The notes: generated by a model from the sequence alone, not told the origin. A stretch of DNA of 64,000 nt from CAZAMP01 sp964486455 (GCA_964486455.1 CAZAMP010000007.1:42934-106933); one strand, 5' to 3'. Shown: positions 9,033 to 18,864, counted from the stretch's first letter. Numbers and translations: made by a program.

Positions 9033-9416
9033 CTAGTGCGCGTAGTCCATGGGATCCACGCCGACTTGTGGCTCGGCGTGCACATCCCGGCCGGGATCGA
9101 ACGCGAGCTCCTCGAGCTTCCGCTCGTAGGCGTTCATGATCGTCTCCTCGAGATACCGCCGGTAGGAGCGGTTGATCGGGTGGCAGACGTCTGTGTGTTG
9201 CCCGGAGGGATTCCGTCGGGTCGGCATGGCGACGAATGTCTTGCCGGCGGCGTGGATGATCTTCACGCCATGGACGACAAAGTTGTCCTCGAACACCACC
9301 GTGATGAATGCCTTCAGTCTGTCCTCACTGACTGGCTGGACGTTAACCTCGGTGATTGCCGGTCGATACGTCGTCACGACCGCTCCCCTTTCGCTCCCCG
9401 ACCAGTCCGAACTCAT
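9033..9416 (-). CDS. spoVG: SpoVG family septation/RNA-binding regulator
   Basis: 127 residues from ATG 9416. The core matches SpoVG closely: ITEVNVQPVSEDRLKAFITV, FEDNFVVHGVKIIHA, FVAMPTRRNPSG, DVCHPINRSYRRYLEETIM. SpoVG proteins are small, widespread nucleic-acid-binding regulators (sporulation and septation in Bacillus, virulence regulation in other phyla). A GTG at 9377 behind GGGGAG would give a 114-residue form that begins just before ITEV and is closer to the usual family length, so the true start is uncertain. The ~25-residue tail after the conserved domain is acidic and His-containing. Monocistronic, with its own terminator. Confidence 0.92.
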   Translation of the reverse strand: MSSDWSGSERGAVVTTYRPAITEVNVQPVSEDRLKAFITVVFEDNFVVHGVKIIHAAGKTFVAMPTRRNPSGQHTDVCHPINRSYRRYLEETIMNAYERKLEELAFDPGRDVHAEPQVGVDPMDYAH

Positions 9417-9529
9417 CCCTCATTCCTTTCGTAGCGTTCAACCATCTCGCTGTCACAGCCGCTCGGGTCGCGGAAACCATCATTGCCTGCCATGCAAGCC
9501 GTTACCAGTAGATGCTCTACATTGGTTAG

Positions 9530-9556
9530 GCTATACTGACACAATCAGAAAGTCAA
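9530..9556 (-). promoter_or_regulatory. Possible promoter of spoVG
   Basis: Minus strand TTGACT (9556-9551) and TATAGC (9535-9530), separated by 15 bases, which is short for a sigma-70-type promoter. It lies ~115 bases upstream of the spoVG start in an AT-richer patch. The same patch contains TATACT on the plus strand (9532-9537), possibly serving the divergent gene at 9657. Confidence 0.3.
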
Positions 9557-9656
9557 TCCGCAATCGAATGCACTATTGGGCGTCTAACGCCATCCACATT
9601 CGGCATTCGATCCACCGTTCGACATCCAGATTCATACTGCAGCCTGGAGGGTGCCA

Positions 9657-10079
9657 ATGAAGTACCGCTCGCTCGGACCGAACCACTATCTCATCCGTCT
9701 CCTCAAAGGAGAAGCGGTCGCGGCCACCCTCATTCGGTTTGCACAAGAACACGAAATCAGCTCCGGTCAGGTTACGGCAATTGGCGCACTTGAGAATACC
9801 GAGCTTGGGTTCTTCGATCGCGACGAGAAGAAGTACCTCACCAAACGCTTTCCTGACGTTAACGAGCTCATCTCGCTCGTGGGCACCGTCCCATGGGTGG
9901 ACGGTTCCCCGTTCTTTCACCTTCATGCGTGTCTTGGCGGGCGTGACTACGAGGCGGTCTGCGGGCATTTCATCGAGGCGACGGTCGCCATCACGGTCGA
10001 GGTTACGCTGATTGCCACGGATGTGCGCGTCGAGCGAGCGCTTGATGAGGACATCGGGTTGAATCTGCTCGACATCTAG
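9657..10079 (+). CDS. PPC domain (DUF296) DNA-binding-like protein
   Basis: 140 residues. The ATG at 9657 is preceded by GGAGG six bases upstream; the GTG at 9651 falls within that ribosome-binding site and is not the start. The protein is a single PPC/DUF296 domain: YLIRLLKGEAVAATLIRFAQ, the SGQVTAIGALENTELGFFD strand pair, the GTVPWVDGSPFFHLHACLG strand with the family's His pair, and VCGHFIEATVAITVEVTL. Prokaryotic PPC proteins are small trimers with a probable metal site formed by these His residues; plant members use the domain beside AT-hook motifs. The function in bacteria is poorly defined. Confidence 0.85.
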   Translation: MKYRSLGPNHYLIRLLKGEAVAATLIRFAQEHEISSGQVTAIGALENTELGFFDRDEKKYLTKRFPDVNELISLVGTVPWVDGSPFFHLHACLGGRDYEAVCGHFIEATVAITVEVTLIATDVRVERALDEDIGLNLLDI

Positions 10080-10448
10080 CCTCGGAGACGCGGCGGGCCG
10101 TCGAACACACGTCACGCCGTCGGCGGGTCGACACCCACGCGGTGGCCCCATTGCCTGAAACCCCGCATGGACGCGCAAGTTCCGGTCGTCCGGTCCGCCG
10201 CACACGGTGGCACGTGACCTGCACTGTATGCGGATGCCGTGCGGGAGCGTGGTTGCCGCCTCGCGAGCCCGCTTCCGCGCGGCGCCCCCTCAAGCAACCT
10301 CAGGACATACCTCAGGCGTCCCGCGTACGAAGCCGGCCTCCGTCCGGGAGTTCCACTTTCACAGATCCGCCGGAGTCCGTATAATCCGAGTAACCCACTC
10401 GTCCCTTATCCCGTGCTTACCGGACAACAGTGAAGATTGGAGGCCTGC
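10080..10448. other. Intergenic region without a supported gene
   Basis: Open frames exist on both strands, but they are Arg/Pro-rich and lack ribosome-binding sites or recognisable motifs. The region presumably holds the promoter for the lipoprotein pair starting at 10449. I see no clear repeat or hairpin. Confidence 0.5.
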
Positions 10449-12188
10449 ATGGCGTCTCGGAAGGCGAACGTCCGCCTTACAAGACGAGTATATGCCTGGG
10501 GTATCCTGAGCCTATTGCTGTCATCGGTCATCTGGGGATGCGAAAAGAACCCAACATCCGCCCCGGTTGAACCGCTACCGCCGAGCGGTCTATTCATCGA
10601 GTACGCATGGTCCGACAGTGTTCGCCTCTGGTGGCTACATGACACGCCGGGGGCGGAGGGCTTCGAGGTCGGCATTCGGCCCGAAGGCGAAGGGGTGGAG
10701 ACCATCGAACTGTCCGCCGGCGCACGAACGTTTCTCGGCGACGGGATCGACACTACCAAGGCCACGCGCTTTCGCGTGCGCGCGAGCTACGGTGATGAAT
10801 TCAGCGGCTACGCGGAACCCGCGGTCGTGGATCCCGACATACTTCGCCCCAATTCGTTCTTCGTCCGATCGGTGAACGATTCAGTCGAGCTGAGCTGGAA
10901 CCCGCCAGACTACACGCAGTTCGACGGCTTCATCTACCACCGTATCCTCCAGCATGGCGCGAGTTGGGAAATGAATGAAACTGTCGAGTTCGACGCCACC
11001 GGCTGGGAGCGGATCAACCGATACGACGAGACCGCGCCTGACGGAGAGGCTCCGGGCGACCGTCTCGCCTACGTACTGAGCACACGGTGGGGCGACTACA
11101 ACTCGGCGCCACTTCGGTCCGATGATCTAGTCTGGTCGCTGCCGGCGCTTCAGGATCACATGACGGGCGGCGTGAGGGAGCACGATGCAGGACGTCTCGC
11201 CTTCTTCGATGACATTTCCCACGTCGTCATCGTGACGGAGACCGCCGCGAGCACGCGGCTACAGGTCCTCGAGGTGCGGACCGCGCATCCGTTCTGGACG
11301 GAAGTGGCCCGAATCGAGGGCGACAACGGCAGGCAGGCCGGCTGTCTCGTGGACGAAGACCTCCTGATCGTCGCCCACGGCGCGGCCTCCGGTGACAGCA
11401 CCGCATTCATCACCTACTCTCTTCCGCACTTGACCTCTCTCTGGGAAGCCGACACGGACGGAGTCGTCGCCGACGTCTGGAACGCGCACACGCCGGGCAC
11501 GGTCGCGGTGATCGAGAACGACGCGTCTCTGGTGCGGATCTTTGATCCGACCGACGGTAGCAGGACGCAAGCGATCGAGTTCGACAATCCGGTCGCGTCG
11601 CTCGCGTTCATCCCTCCCTCTCGTGACCGGCTGGCCCTCGCGGAGTACCGCGACACGCAGATAGACACCGAGTGCAGGGTCGTTCTCAAGGAAAGCTCGG
11701 ATGGGACTACTCTCTGGGAATCCGAATGGACCCCCTACGCGCCGCTTCTCGGGCGGGAAGGTCTCGTCGTCTCACCCACGGGTGCATTCATCGCGATGAC
11801 GGTCGAGCGACGGACGGTCGTCACCGAGTCGGATATGTCGGTTCAGATCTTCCGCACCGAAACGGGCGAGTCGATCGGAACGGTTCCCGGTCGCGCATTG
11901 ACCTTCCGCACGGACGGGAGCACTCTTATCGTCATCGACCCGGACCGAGGTAACCTTGCCGCCTACTCGATTTCGGCGGACAGGATCTCCGCTCCTGAGT
12001 CGTTCGGACGCCCCAACACGCAGGGAGGTGTAATACCCGCTGGGGAGAACACTCTCTGGACGATGCACTCCGACGGATGGCTGCGCAAATGGACTCTCGA
12101 GAGAACATGGACGCAGTCGTTCGCGGTCAAGGGGCTGATGCCGTCGGAGGCAGACGTGCCACGCTCTTGGATAGAGGGACTCCAATGA
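10449..12188 (+). CDS. Lipoprotein with fibronectin III-like domains and a beta-propeller-like region
   Basis: 579 residues from ATG 10449. The signal peptide has lipobox VIWGC (Cys31), so the protein is a lipoprotein. Two fibronectin III-like units follow (about 45-125, with PPSGLFIEYAWSDSVRLWW; and 135-225, with VNDSVELSWNPPDYTQFDGF). The second half repeats strands ending in Asp/Gly turns (VVIVTETAASTRLQVLEV, CLVDEDLLIVAHG, VAVIENDASLVRIFDPTDG, LVVSPTGAFIAMTVERR), suggesting a WD40/PQQ-type propeller. No enzyme motif was seen. The stop overlaps the next lipoprotein start as ATGA, so the pair is translationally coupled and probably forms a unit at the envelope. Confidence 0.7.
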   Translation: MASRKANVRLTRRVYAWGILSLLLSSVIWGCEKNPTSAPVEPLPPSGLFIEYAWSDSVRLWWLHDTPGAEGFEVGIRPEGEGVETIELSAGARTFLGDGIDTTKATRFRVRASYGDEFSGYAEPAVVDPDILRPNSFFVRSVNDSVELSWNPPDYTQFDGFIYHRILQHGASWEMNETVEFDATGWERINRYDETAPDGEAPGDRLAYVLSTRWGDYNSAPLRSDDLVWSLPALQDHMTGGVREHDAGRLAFFDDISHVVIVTETAASTRLQVLEVRTAHPFWTEVARIEGDNGRQAGCLVDEDLLIVAHGAASGDSTAFITYSLPHLTSLWEADTDGVVADVWNAHTPGTVAVIENDASLVRIFDPTDGSRTQAIEFDNPVASLAFIPPSRDRLALAEYRDTQIDTECRVVLKESSDGTTLWESEWTPYAPLLGREGLVVSPTGAFIAMTVERRTVVTESDMSVQIFRTETGESIGTVPGRALTFRTDGSTLIVIDPDRGNLAAYSISADRISAPESFGRPNTQGGVIPAGENTLWTMHSDGWLRKWTLERTWTQSFAVKGLMPSEADVPRSWIEGLQ

Positions 12189-13819
12189 AACGAATCGATA
12201 CGCGACTTCCCGTCGCCGGCCTTGCCGCCGTCCTCGCGGTGACAGGGTGCACGACGGATGGAACCATCACCATCGAGAATCAGACGTCCACCGAGTTCGT
12301 TGGAACGTTCGGCAATCGCGGCGTCGCCCTGTCGAGTTTCGAGTACATCACCTTCAACCAGAAGATCGGAACGCGGTTCTTGCTCTTCGGACCGGACGAG
12401 AAAGAGGTCATTCTCTCGGGAGAAGGATGCACGCGAACCCCGATCTCCGTCCTGATCACGCTCAAGAACAGCAGCGAGGTCCGCTACGCCATCAAGCCCG
12501 ACGCGGTCTGTCTTTCCGTCGCGAACAACGGGGTCTTCATCGTCGACGCGGTCTACTTACGGCAAAGCGGCACGAGCGATTGGGGCGAGAACCGACTGTC
12601 GGGGCTCCTTCCCCAGCAATCCAGCACATCTTGGCGGATTGCACCCGGGCTGTACGACTTCCTCGTAACGGACACCAGCGGGGATTCTACGATCGTCGTT
12701 CCCGAGTGGATCGAAGTTCCCATCTTCGACGGTCCCGACACGACTTGGCGGTCCCAGATGGACACGTTGTTCGCCGGCCGGGTCGAGTTCGTCGTTCACC
12801 CCGAGGATGATGATCCCGACGTCACGGAGATCGGATACGTCGAGGGAACTACGGACGTCGTGGGGCAGATCGACTTCGGTGATGTCAGAGTGATCGTCAA
12901 GGACGCCGTCACCGAAGACCGGGTACACAGCGTCGCGGTCGGATACTTCTTCGGCTACGGCTACGACGTGTTCATCGCCACACCCGGCGGTGGTCACCTC
13001 CCGCGGGTTGTCATCCGCGACCTGAGCGCGCTTCGCGGCATCAAGACGCTGCCGGACCAAACCGTGGAGATCGCGCTGACACCCGTGCTGGGCGGGGCCT
13101 CGGACTACGTCGTCGAGCCCGTGGACGGAGCGGATCTCGCAGCCTGGAATCGATTCCTCCGTGAAACCTGCGCGACCATCCGATGCTTCCCCAGCGGATC
13201 CGACAGCCTGCTCTTCTATCAGGGCACGTTCGAGGCCTCGACCGTTTTCGTCGACGGTCCGAGCTGCGATCGAAAAGCCGCCCTCATGCTCCCCGGGGAT
13301 GAGGCCGGCTCGATCGAGTCCTATCTTGCCTACTTCACGGAAGCGTCCGCGGCGTCGATGTGGAACGACACGCTCGAGGAAATCGTGACCGGCTCGGAGA
13401 GCGGCCCGAACCTCGATCTCTTCGCCTTCGACGACGTGACGTGCGCCTCGCTGGAGATCGCCGTCGCCAGCACACCGCCCACGCTCGAAGACCCCTCCAT
13501 CGACGTACAGACTCAATCCGTAACGTTCAGCGTGAGCGGAAGCGACGAGATGGATTACCCGTGGTTCTTCGACATCACCGATCCCACCGTTTCGTGCGCG
13601 GACAGCGTGTCGGGGCTGGACCTTCTCTATCTCGTCTCCGTGCAGGAAGAGCTGGGCGTCATCGAGCCCGACACGCTCGGCAGGAATCACGGCGGTGAGA
13701 TCGACAGCACGTTCACGTTCACACCCGGCTCGTACTCGGCCATGTTTCAGGTGATCGACGACACGGGTGTAAATGTGGATGCGACGGAGTGGATTCCGTT
13801 CGAGGTCCCCGGGCGGTAG
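12185..13819 (+). CDS. Lipoprotein of unknown function
   Basis: 544 residues from ATG 12185, chosen because it overlaps the upstream stop as ATGA and is followed at once by a lipoprotein signal with lipobox VTGC (Cys22). An upstream in-frame extension inside the previous gene is not protein-like. The mature protein is strand-rich and acidic, with several Cys (EGCTRTP, DAVCLSV, ETCATIRC, GPSCDRK, DVTCAS, TVSCAD) that could form disulfides. The C-terminal part (IDVQTQSVTFSVSGSDEMDYP) resembles an Ig-like sandwich. No family recognised. Coupling to the propeller lipoprotein suggests a joint role. Confidence 0.65.
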   Translation: MKRIDTRLPVAGLAAVLAVTGCTTDGTITIENQTSTEFVGTFGNRGVALSSFEYITFNQKIGTRFLLFGPDEKEVILSGEGCTRTPISVLITLKNSSEVRYAIKPDAVCLSVANNGVFIVDAVYLRQSGTSDWGENRLSGLLPQQSSTSWRIAPGLYDFLVTDTSGDSTIVVPEWIEVPIFDGPDTTWRSQMDTLFAGRVEFVVHPEDDDPDVTEIGYVEGTTDVVGQIDFGDVRVIVKDAVTEDRVHSVAVGYFFGYGYDVFIATPGGGHLPRVVIRDLSALRGIKTLPDQTVEIALTPVLGGASDYVVEPVDGADLAAWNRFLRETCATIRCFPSGSDSLLFYQGTFEASTVFVDGPSCDRKAALMLPGDEAGSIESYLAYFTEASAASMWNDTLEEIVTGSESGPNLDLFAFDDVTCASLEIAVASTPPTLEDPSIDVQTQSVTFSVSGSDEMDYPWFFDITDPTVSCADSVSGLDLLYLVSVQEELGVIEPDTLGRNHGGEIDSTFTFTPGSYSAMFQVIDDTGVNVDATEWIPFEVPGR

Positions 13820-13821
13820 AG

Positions 13822-13848
13822 ATCGATCGTTCGACGTCGAAGATCGAT
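13822..13848. repeat. Imperfect palindrome between convergent genes
   Basis: ATCGATCGTTCGA and TCGAAGATCGAT are near-perfect inverted arms around a CG centre. It lies three bases past the stop at 13819, before the convergent transketolase gene ends at 13888. No T-run follows, so termination is only a possibility. Confidence 0.35.
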
Positions 13849-13887
13849 GCGTCCGCCCGGGTCATGATGTCAGCGATGGACGCGGGG

Positions 13888-16236
13888 CTACCGGCTCCGC
13901 GCCGCGTCGAGACCGCTCGCGAGCCGCGAGAGCCGCGCGTCGCGCTCAGACACGAACCGTTCGATACCTTTCAGAATCCACTCGGGAGAGAGACGCGCCT
14001 CCCCGATCACCTCGTCGACCGATCCACCGGTGCGCCAGCGATTGTCCCAGTCGGACGTCATCGCATACTCCTCGGCCACCTTGTGCGGGAGCCAGTCGTG
14101 CATCAGCCTGAGGCTTCGGTTCGAAATGACCGTGGAGTCGACCCAATCACCGTCCGAGATGATCTGCTTCCGGTAGTCGGGCGTCTGCGCCGCGAAGAGC
14201 TGCGGGCTCACGGCGGCCACGATCTTCACGTTCAGCCCCGCCTTCTCCAGCTCGGGGAGCACGCGTAGGACGTTGTAGGTGGACATCGTCCCCTGAACGA
14301 AGATCGTCCCCATCGCTTTCTTGTCCGGCGCGTAGTCACGGATGATGTACGCGCCCTTGGCCGCTTCGAAGTGCGAGGCCATTCCCATCGCCTTCCGATC
14401 CGGAATCTCGACCGGCGGACGCGTGAGGTGAAGCGCGATGATCGGGGCCGGCGCCTTCATCGCCGCGGCGATGGTGACGGGAACCTCGTTGTATTCCCAC
14501 GGATGCAGATCGATGACCTGCCCATCCGGGAAGAGCTGCGTGACACCCGGCGCGAAGATGCCGAAGTGCGTGCGGCTGTCTTCCGCGGTCTCGGGACCCG
14601 AATGGCCGGCGACCCAGAGCACCTTGCCGCACTTGAGATCGCAGTCTTGCGTGAGTTGCGAGAAGAGTCGCATCGGGCCGTACTTGAGATAGACAAACGA
14701 TCCGTACGTCGAGCAGGTCGAGCAGAAGCCGTTGAACTCCTTCTCCGGATCGTCCGCGAAGTTCACCGTAGCGAGCCCCGTGCAGATCCCCGCGTTCGTG
14801 AACTCGGTAATCTCCTGCGGCAGAAGCGCCCCTTCCGGGTTTGATTCACGCTCGTACACACCGTATCCAGCGAAACCGTCGAAGCCCTTCGCGAAGCCGC
14901 TGATGTTCGTCGAGTCCGCGAGGTCGGCGCTCATCGCGAGAAAGAGCGGACGACCATACTTCTTCGCCGACCACGAGTTCACCCACGCGCCCCACGTCGA
15001 GAGCGCCGCGCGGTTCGGAGCCTTCTCACCCGGCTTCTTCCACATCGTCTCGGGATAGGCTTTGAAGTCATACAGCTCGTCATCGCTCAGCGGGTTCTTG
15101 GACGCGTCGAAGCGCATGGACGGCATCTCTGAGGGAACACTGTCGCCGATCTCGACGAGGCGGTCCGCGAGATACGTCACCAACGCTTCATCGTTGCGCA
15201 ACACGTCGAGCACGCGACTGAAGTTCGTCTCCGCCTGCTTCATGAGCTCATCGCGGCCTTCAGGCGCGGGCTCGCCGAAGCCCTCGAGCTTGACGCCGTA
15301 CTTCTCGACGAACGGGCGCTTCGTCTCCCAGAACGTTTCGGAGTTCATCTTGTGGGCGGCGCCGTGGCTCTTGTTGCCCGTGACGATGTACTCACGTCCC
15401 TTGATCGTCTTGCCGAACGTGATCCCCGGCCGGCCCTTCGGATGATCACCGAACACCATTTCCAGAATCGCGCGCGTCATGTCCGGCCACTCGCTGCCGC
15501 TCTTCGCCTCGTGAACGTGCCAGCCGTACGGCTCGAACCACTCACGCGGCGTGCCGTGAACGACGCTGGAGATGGGTTGGTTGTCGATGCCGAAATCGTT
15601 CCAGTCGAGAAGGTAGTAGAGATTGTCCAGGCCGAGACCGTAGGCGCTGTTCTTGGTCTCGTGGATGGCGCCGGCCGTCATGCCGCCCTCACCCTCGAGC
15701 GCGAAGACCTTCACGCCGTCCGCGCCCGCGCGCTTGAGCGCCATCGCCATGCCGGCGGCCGGGGGCGAGCCGTGTCCCGACGGACCGGTGTTGAACTTGA
15801 TGAAAAGCGACTTTCCGGCCATCTCGACGTGCCCGGGAAGCCCGCCGTTGTTGCGAAGCGTCAGGAGATCTTCCCACGTGAGCGTGCGCTCGGGGCCACC
15901 GTCGACCTTGTACTTGTCGTCGCCGGTCTTGGCGTGCAGCACGCGGAGCGCCTCGTTGAACATGGCGAACACGGCGTAGAAAAGAGGTGCGGTGTGGCCG
16001 GCCACGAGAACGAAACGATCGCCGTATCGTTTCTCGGGCTTTCTAATGTCCCACCGCATCGCGCCGGATAGCAGCGTGGCCACCATCGCGTGCACCTTCG
16101 ACCGGCTGCCGCCGGGGTGACCGCTCTGGCGATAGTTCAGCATGAGGTCGATCAGCTGATCGACGACGTCCTTGATGACCTCCCACTTCTCGAAGTGCTT
16201 GGCCTGCTCCTGATAAAGCGTCTCCACCCGATCCAT
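13888..16236 (-). CDS. tkt: Transketolase-like thiamine-diphosphate enzyme (long form)
   Basis: About 782 residues. Two ATGs lie 6 bases apart (16242, 16236); the AGGGG site is one base from the first and seven from the second, so 16236 is the likelier start. Transketolase hallmarks: SGHPGGSRS near residue 40, AGHTAPLFYA, GPSGHGSPPAAGMAMA, and the ThDP motif ALEGEGGMTAG...DWND (about 182-216). The pyrimidine-binding half has SADLADSTNISGF and GLATVNFADD. The enzyme moves two-carbon ketol units between sugar phosphates in the pentose phosphate pathway. It is over 100 residues longer than the usual ~660, and the CSTCSTYGSF, RLTQDCD and C-terminal regions differ from the housekeeping form, so substrate range may differ. 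Confidence 0.8.
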   Translation of the reverse strand: MDRVETLYQEQAKHFEKWEVIKDVVDQLIDLMLNYRQSGHPGGSRSKVHAMVATLLSGAMRWDIRKPEKRYGDRFVLVAGHTAPLFYAVFAMFNEALRVLHAKTGDDKYKVDGGPERTLTWEDLLTLRNNGGLPGHVEMAGKSLFIKFNTGPSGHGSPPAAGMAMALKRAGADGVKVFALEGEGGMTAGAIHETKNSAYGLGLDNLYYLLDWNDFGIDNQPISSVVHGTPREWFEPYGWHVHEAKSGSEWPDMTRAILEMVFGDHPKGRPGITFGKTIKGREYIVTGNKSHGAAHKMNSETFWETKRPFVEKYGVKLEGFGEPAPEGRDELMKQAETNFSRVLDVLRNDEALVTYLADRLVEIGDSVPSEMPSMRFDASKNPLSDDELYDFKAYPETMWKKPGEKAPNRAALSTWGAWVNSWSAKKYGRPLFLAMSADLADSTNISGFAKGFDGFAGYGVYERESNPEGALLPQEITEFTNAGICTGLATVNFADDPEKEFNGFCSTCSTYGSFVYLKYGPMRLFSQLTQDCDLKCGKVLWVAGHSGPETAEDSRTHFGIFAPGVTQLFPDGQVIDLHPWEYNEVPVTIAAAMKAPAPIIALHLTRPPVEIPDRKAMGMASHFEAAKGAYIIRDYAPDKKAMGTIFVQGTMSTYNVLRVLPELEKAGLNVKIVAAVSPQLFAAQTPDYRKQIISDGDWVDSTVISNRSLRLMHDWLPHKVAEEYAMTSDWDNRWRTGGSVDEVIGEARLSPEWILKGIERFVSERDARLSRLASGLDAARSR

Positions 16237-16474
16237 CTTCATTCCCCTCGTGACGCCTGTACCGGCTATGTCGATATGTGAATGGTCGTTCGACGGACCC
16301 TATACGCGCCCCGCGCGGCTGGGCACAGGGCTTGGAATGATGGCAGGTTTCCGCGATCCGGGCAAGGGTGAGTGCGGGCCACATCGGACCTGGGCCGCCC
16401 CGAATCGGTGGGGTATGCTGCCGTCGATCGGCCGGAGCGAACGCGCACGTCGCACGAGAAAGGAGGCGGTTCAC

Positions 16475-17401
16475 GTGACTGATAACTCGACACGCCGCAC
16501 ATGGATAGCCATCGCCGCCGGGGGGCTCCTGTTCGTTGTCTTCTGCGTCATCCTCTGGCTGGCGGGCTTCTTCGACTTCAGCGGATCGGCCGAAAGCGCG
16601 AAGATCGTCACGTCCGCGCTTGCCCTCGTGGGTGGCCTCTTCGGATCCATCATTACCAGCGTCAGCATGCTGCTCAAGCACTCGCTGGACGAACGCAACG
16701 CCGCGCTCAAATCCGAAGCCGAAGACCGACTGAATCTCGAAGCCGCGATCCAGGCCGTGAAGCTCTTCAGCACGAGCTCCGGCGAAAGGGTGCCGGTGGT
16801 GCAACGGGCAGGCGCTCTTTTCGCGCTGTCGAGCCTCCGCCGCTACGAGCTCGCCACGAACCTGACCGGCGAACTGCTCTCCAATGATCAGCTCACCGCG
16901 AGCAGCGCGGCCCACATCCTCAATCGCGCGCTGCTTTCGGGGGAACGACGCGTGCAACACGAGGCGATCGGTATCCTTGAACAGAACGCCGAAAAGATGC
17001 TGACCGAGGGTGGAGCGTTCGAGTTCCCGCCGTGCCTTTCAGGTTGGGAGATGAGCCTCCCGATCTACGTGCGAGAGTGGGCGATGATCGCGCTGGGTCG
17101 CGTGCTCGTGGCCCGGCCGCGAGGGGAGTGGGGTGCCTTTCACGTCAACGGCATTCTGGCGGCGTACGGTCTGGGCTGGCTCAAGGAGACGGAGCAGCGT
17201 CTCAAGATCGACATCGGGATCCTTCTGCGGAGCATCCTCCGCGCCTACCCGGACGTCGGCGAGCTCTATCATCCTCAGAGAACGATCGATATCGAGCAGA
17301 TCCGTCAGGATGTGGAGTCGCTGCCCGAAGATCCCGTGGGTGCCGCGACCGTCGATGTGGTCCGAAGCATCGACGACTGGATGGCGCAGGAGGACGCCTG
17401 A
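16475..17401 (+). CDS. Two-helix membrane protein of unknown function
   Basis: 308 residues from a GTG at 16475, set by AAAGGAGG seven to eight bases upstream; the frame stays open further upstream but without protein character. Two hydrophobic segments (about 10-33 and 45-67) are separated by a short acidic loop (SGSAESAK). A helical cytoplasmic domain follows, rich in Leu/Ala/Glu (LDERNAALKSEAEDRLNLEA, VVQRAGALFALSSLRRYEL, ARPRGEWGAFHVNGILAAYG), perhaps a HEAT-like solenoid. The stop TGA shares one base with the next ATG (TGATG), so the two genes are coupled. No known family recognised. Confidence 0.65.
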   Translation: MTDNSTRRTWIAIAAGGLLFVVFCVILWLAGFFDFSGSAESAKIVTSALALVGGLFGSIITSVSMLLKHSLDERNAALKSEAEDRLNLEAAIQAVKLFSTSSGERVPVVQRAGALFALSSLRRYELATNLTGELLSNDQLTASSAAHILNRALLSGERRVQHEAIGILEQNAEKMLTEGGAFEFPPCLSGWEMSLPIYVREWAMIALGRVLVARPRGEWGAFHVNGILAAYGLGWLKETEQRLKIDIGILLRSILRAYPDVGELYHPQRTIDIEQIRQDVESLPEDPVGAATVDVVRSIDDWMAQEDA

Positions 17402-18864
17402 TGATTCCGGATTTCCTGACCGACCGTATGGCAGTTGCCGTTGCCGCGATACCGCTCCTGCTGGGCCCACACCGCTCTGCCGCAGAGGAAGTCACCGCGC
17501 CCGACATCACGTTCGGCGATCTGATCGCCAGCACAACGTATATACCCGGAACGCTGATCATCGAAGGAGACGGCGAGCCGTGGACGGAGCGGGTCGAGCC
17601 CGGCCTCGCCTCCGCCTTCAGGGACGACGAGCGTGCTTACCGCGGGCTCGTGGGCGTCACGTTCTTCGTGAACAAGCCCGCGGAGGTGACGTTCTGCTGC
17701 TACCCGTCTCCGGACGCACACGTGCGAGATGAGATCTACGATTGGATCCGCCGGGAATCGCTGCCGCGAATGGAACATGCGGAGTTCGCGCTGGCGGTCC
17801 AGTTCGCGATCAACGGCGGGGACACTCTCCAGATCCCTGAGGATTTCCCGTGCGCTTTCGAGCTCCCGTTCGAGCGGCGACTTCGCCAATTCACGGAGAT
17901 GTCGTTCGCCGACCGCCATGAGTTCCTGGCGTCCTGGGCGAAACGAGAGGTGCTCCCGGCAATCGGTCACGCCATGGCAGGCGTAGATGACCGTTTCGAG
18001 GGAGTGTTGGCTTTCGCCGAGATACTGAGGAATACCGATCCGGTCGACGACATCGATGTGGAGGCGTTGACGGACAGCTCCTCGACATACTGGCGTGCGC
18101 GATTAGAAATGGCCCTGGAGGACCCGTCGATTGTCGGCGCGAGGGTGTTTCTCCACTTGTCGCGTGGCGAGATCGACCTGGCGAAGCGTGTGCTGGTTGT
18201 GGTCAACCCATCCGCCTGCAAACCCTGTCTCGCATCCGAGTACTTGGTTGAGCTGCAGACGCTCCTCGCCGTCTACTCCGACGGGTTGTCGACGATGATC
18301 TCACTCGGAATCGACGAGTTCGATCGCGGCGAGCTCCAGGCCGCCATCGATCGCTTTTCGAAGATCACCGATATAGCGCCGCGATGTGCCCGGGCGTGGC
18401 ACGAGTATTATCTCGCGTACGGCACGAAACATGGGGACATAAACGCACTCCATGACGAGTACGTGGCGCGCGTCTACGGTTCAGACCCCCTGTTCCCCAT
18501 TGGCATGGTGGTGTCGACCGGCGAGGAAGCCTTCCGCCTCGGACGGCGGATCCGGTCCCAGGAGCTGTTCGCGGATCCCGACTCGTTCGCCGCGCACGTG
18601 CTGGAGTATGGAGACATCGCTCTCGACCTCGGCGCAATGGGGCAGGCTGCGGAACTCTACTGGGAAGCGTTGCCGTTTCAGTCCGAGGAGACCGGTTGGC
18701 GAGCGATCGACGGGCTCCTGTACTGTCTGGAGCAGCTAGGCGTCAGGGATCTCCACGAGAACTTCCGGGGTGACCACGAGGAGCGTCTGCGAAGGGTCGA
18801 AGCATCCCGTCGCAGCCGCATGGAAAGTAGCATCATGTACCAGGCCATGGAGAAGAAACGCTAG
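17401..18864 (+). CDS. Exported protein with TPR-like C-terminal half, unknown function
   Basis: 487 residues from ATG 17401, whose A is the last base of the previous stop. The N terminus has a hydrophobic stretch (MAVAVAAIPLLLG) followed by HRSAAEEV, a plausible signal peptide. The first half contains FFVNKPAEVTFCCYPSP and a helical segment. A CKPC motif (NPSACKPCLASEYLVELQ) sits mid-protein. The second half has helix pairs like tetratricopeptide repeats (DRGELQAAIDRFSKITDIAP, ALDLGAMGQAAELYWEALPF). The coupled upstream gene is a membrane protein, so an envelope complex is possible. No family recognised. Confidence 0.6.
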   Translation: MIPDFLTDRMAVAVAAIPLLLGPHRSAAEEVTAPDITFGDLIASTTYIPGTLIIEGDGEPWTERVEPGLASAFRDDERAYRGLVGVTFFVNKPAEVTFCCYPSPDAHVRDEIYDWIRRESLPRMEHAEFALAVQFAINGGDTLQIPEDFPCAFELPFERRLRQFTEMSFADRHEFLASWAKREVLPAIGHAMAGVDDRFEGVLAFAEILRNTDPVDDIDVEALTDSSSTYWRARLEMALEDPSIVGARVFLHLSRGEIDLAKRVLVVVNPSACKPCLASEYLVELQTLLAVYSDGLSTMISLGIDEFDRGELQAAIDRFSKITDIAPRCARAWHEYYLAYGTKHGDINALHDEYVARVYGSDPLFPIGMVVSTGEEAFRLGRRIRSQELFADPDSFAAHVLEYGDIALDLGAMGQAAELYWEALPFQSEETGWRAIDGLLYCLEQLGVRDLHENFRGDHEERLRRVEASRRSRMESSIMYQAMEKKR

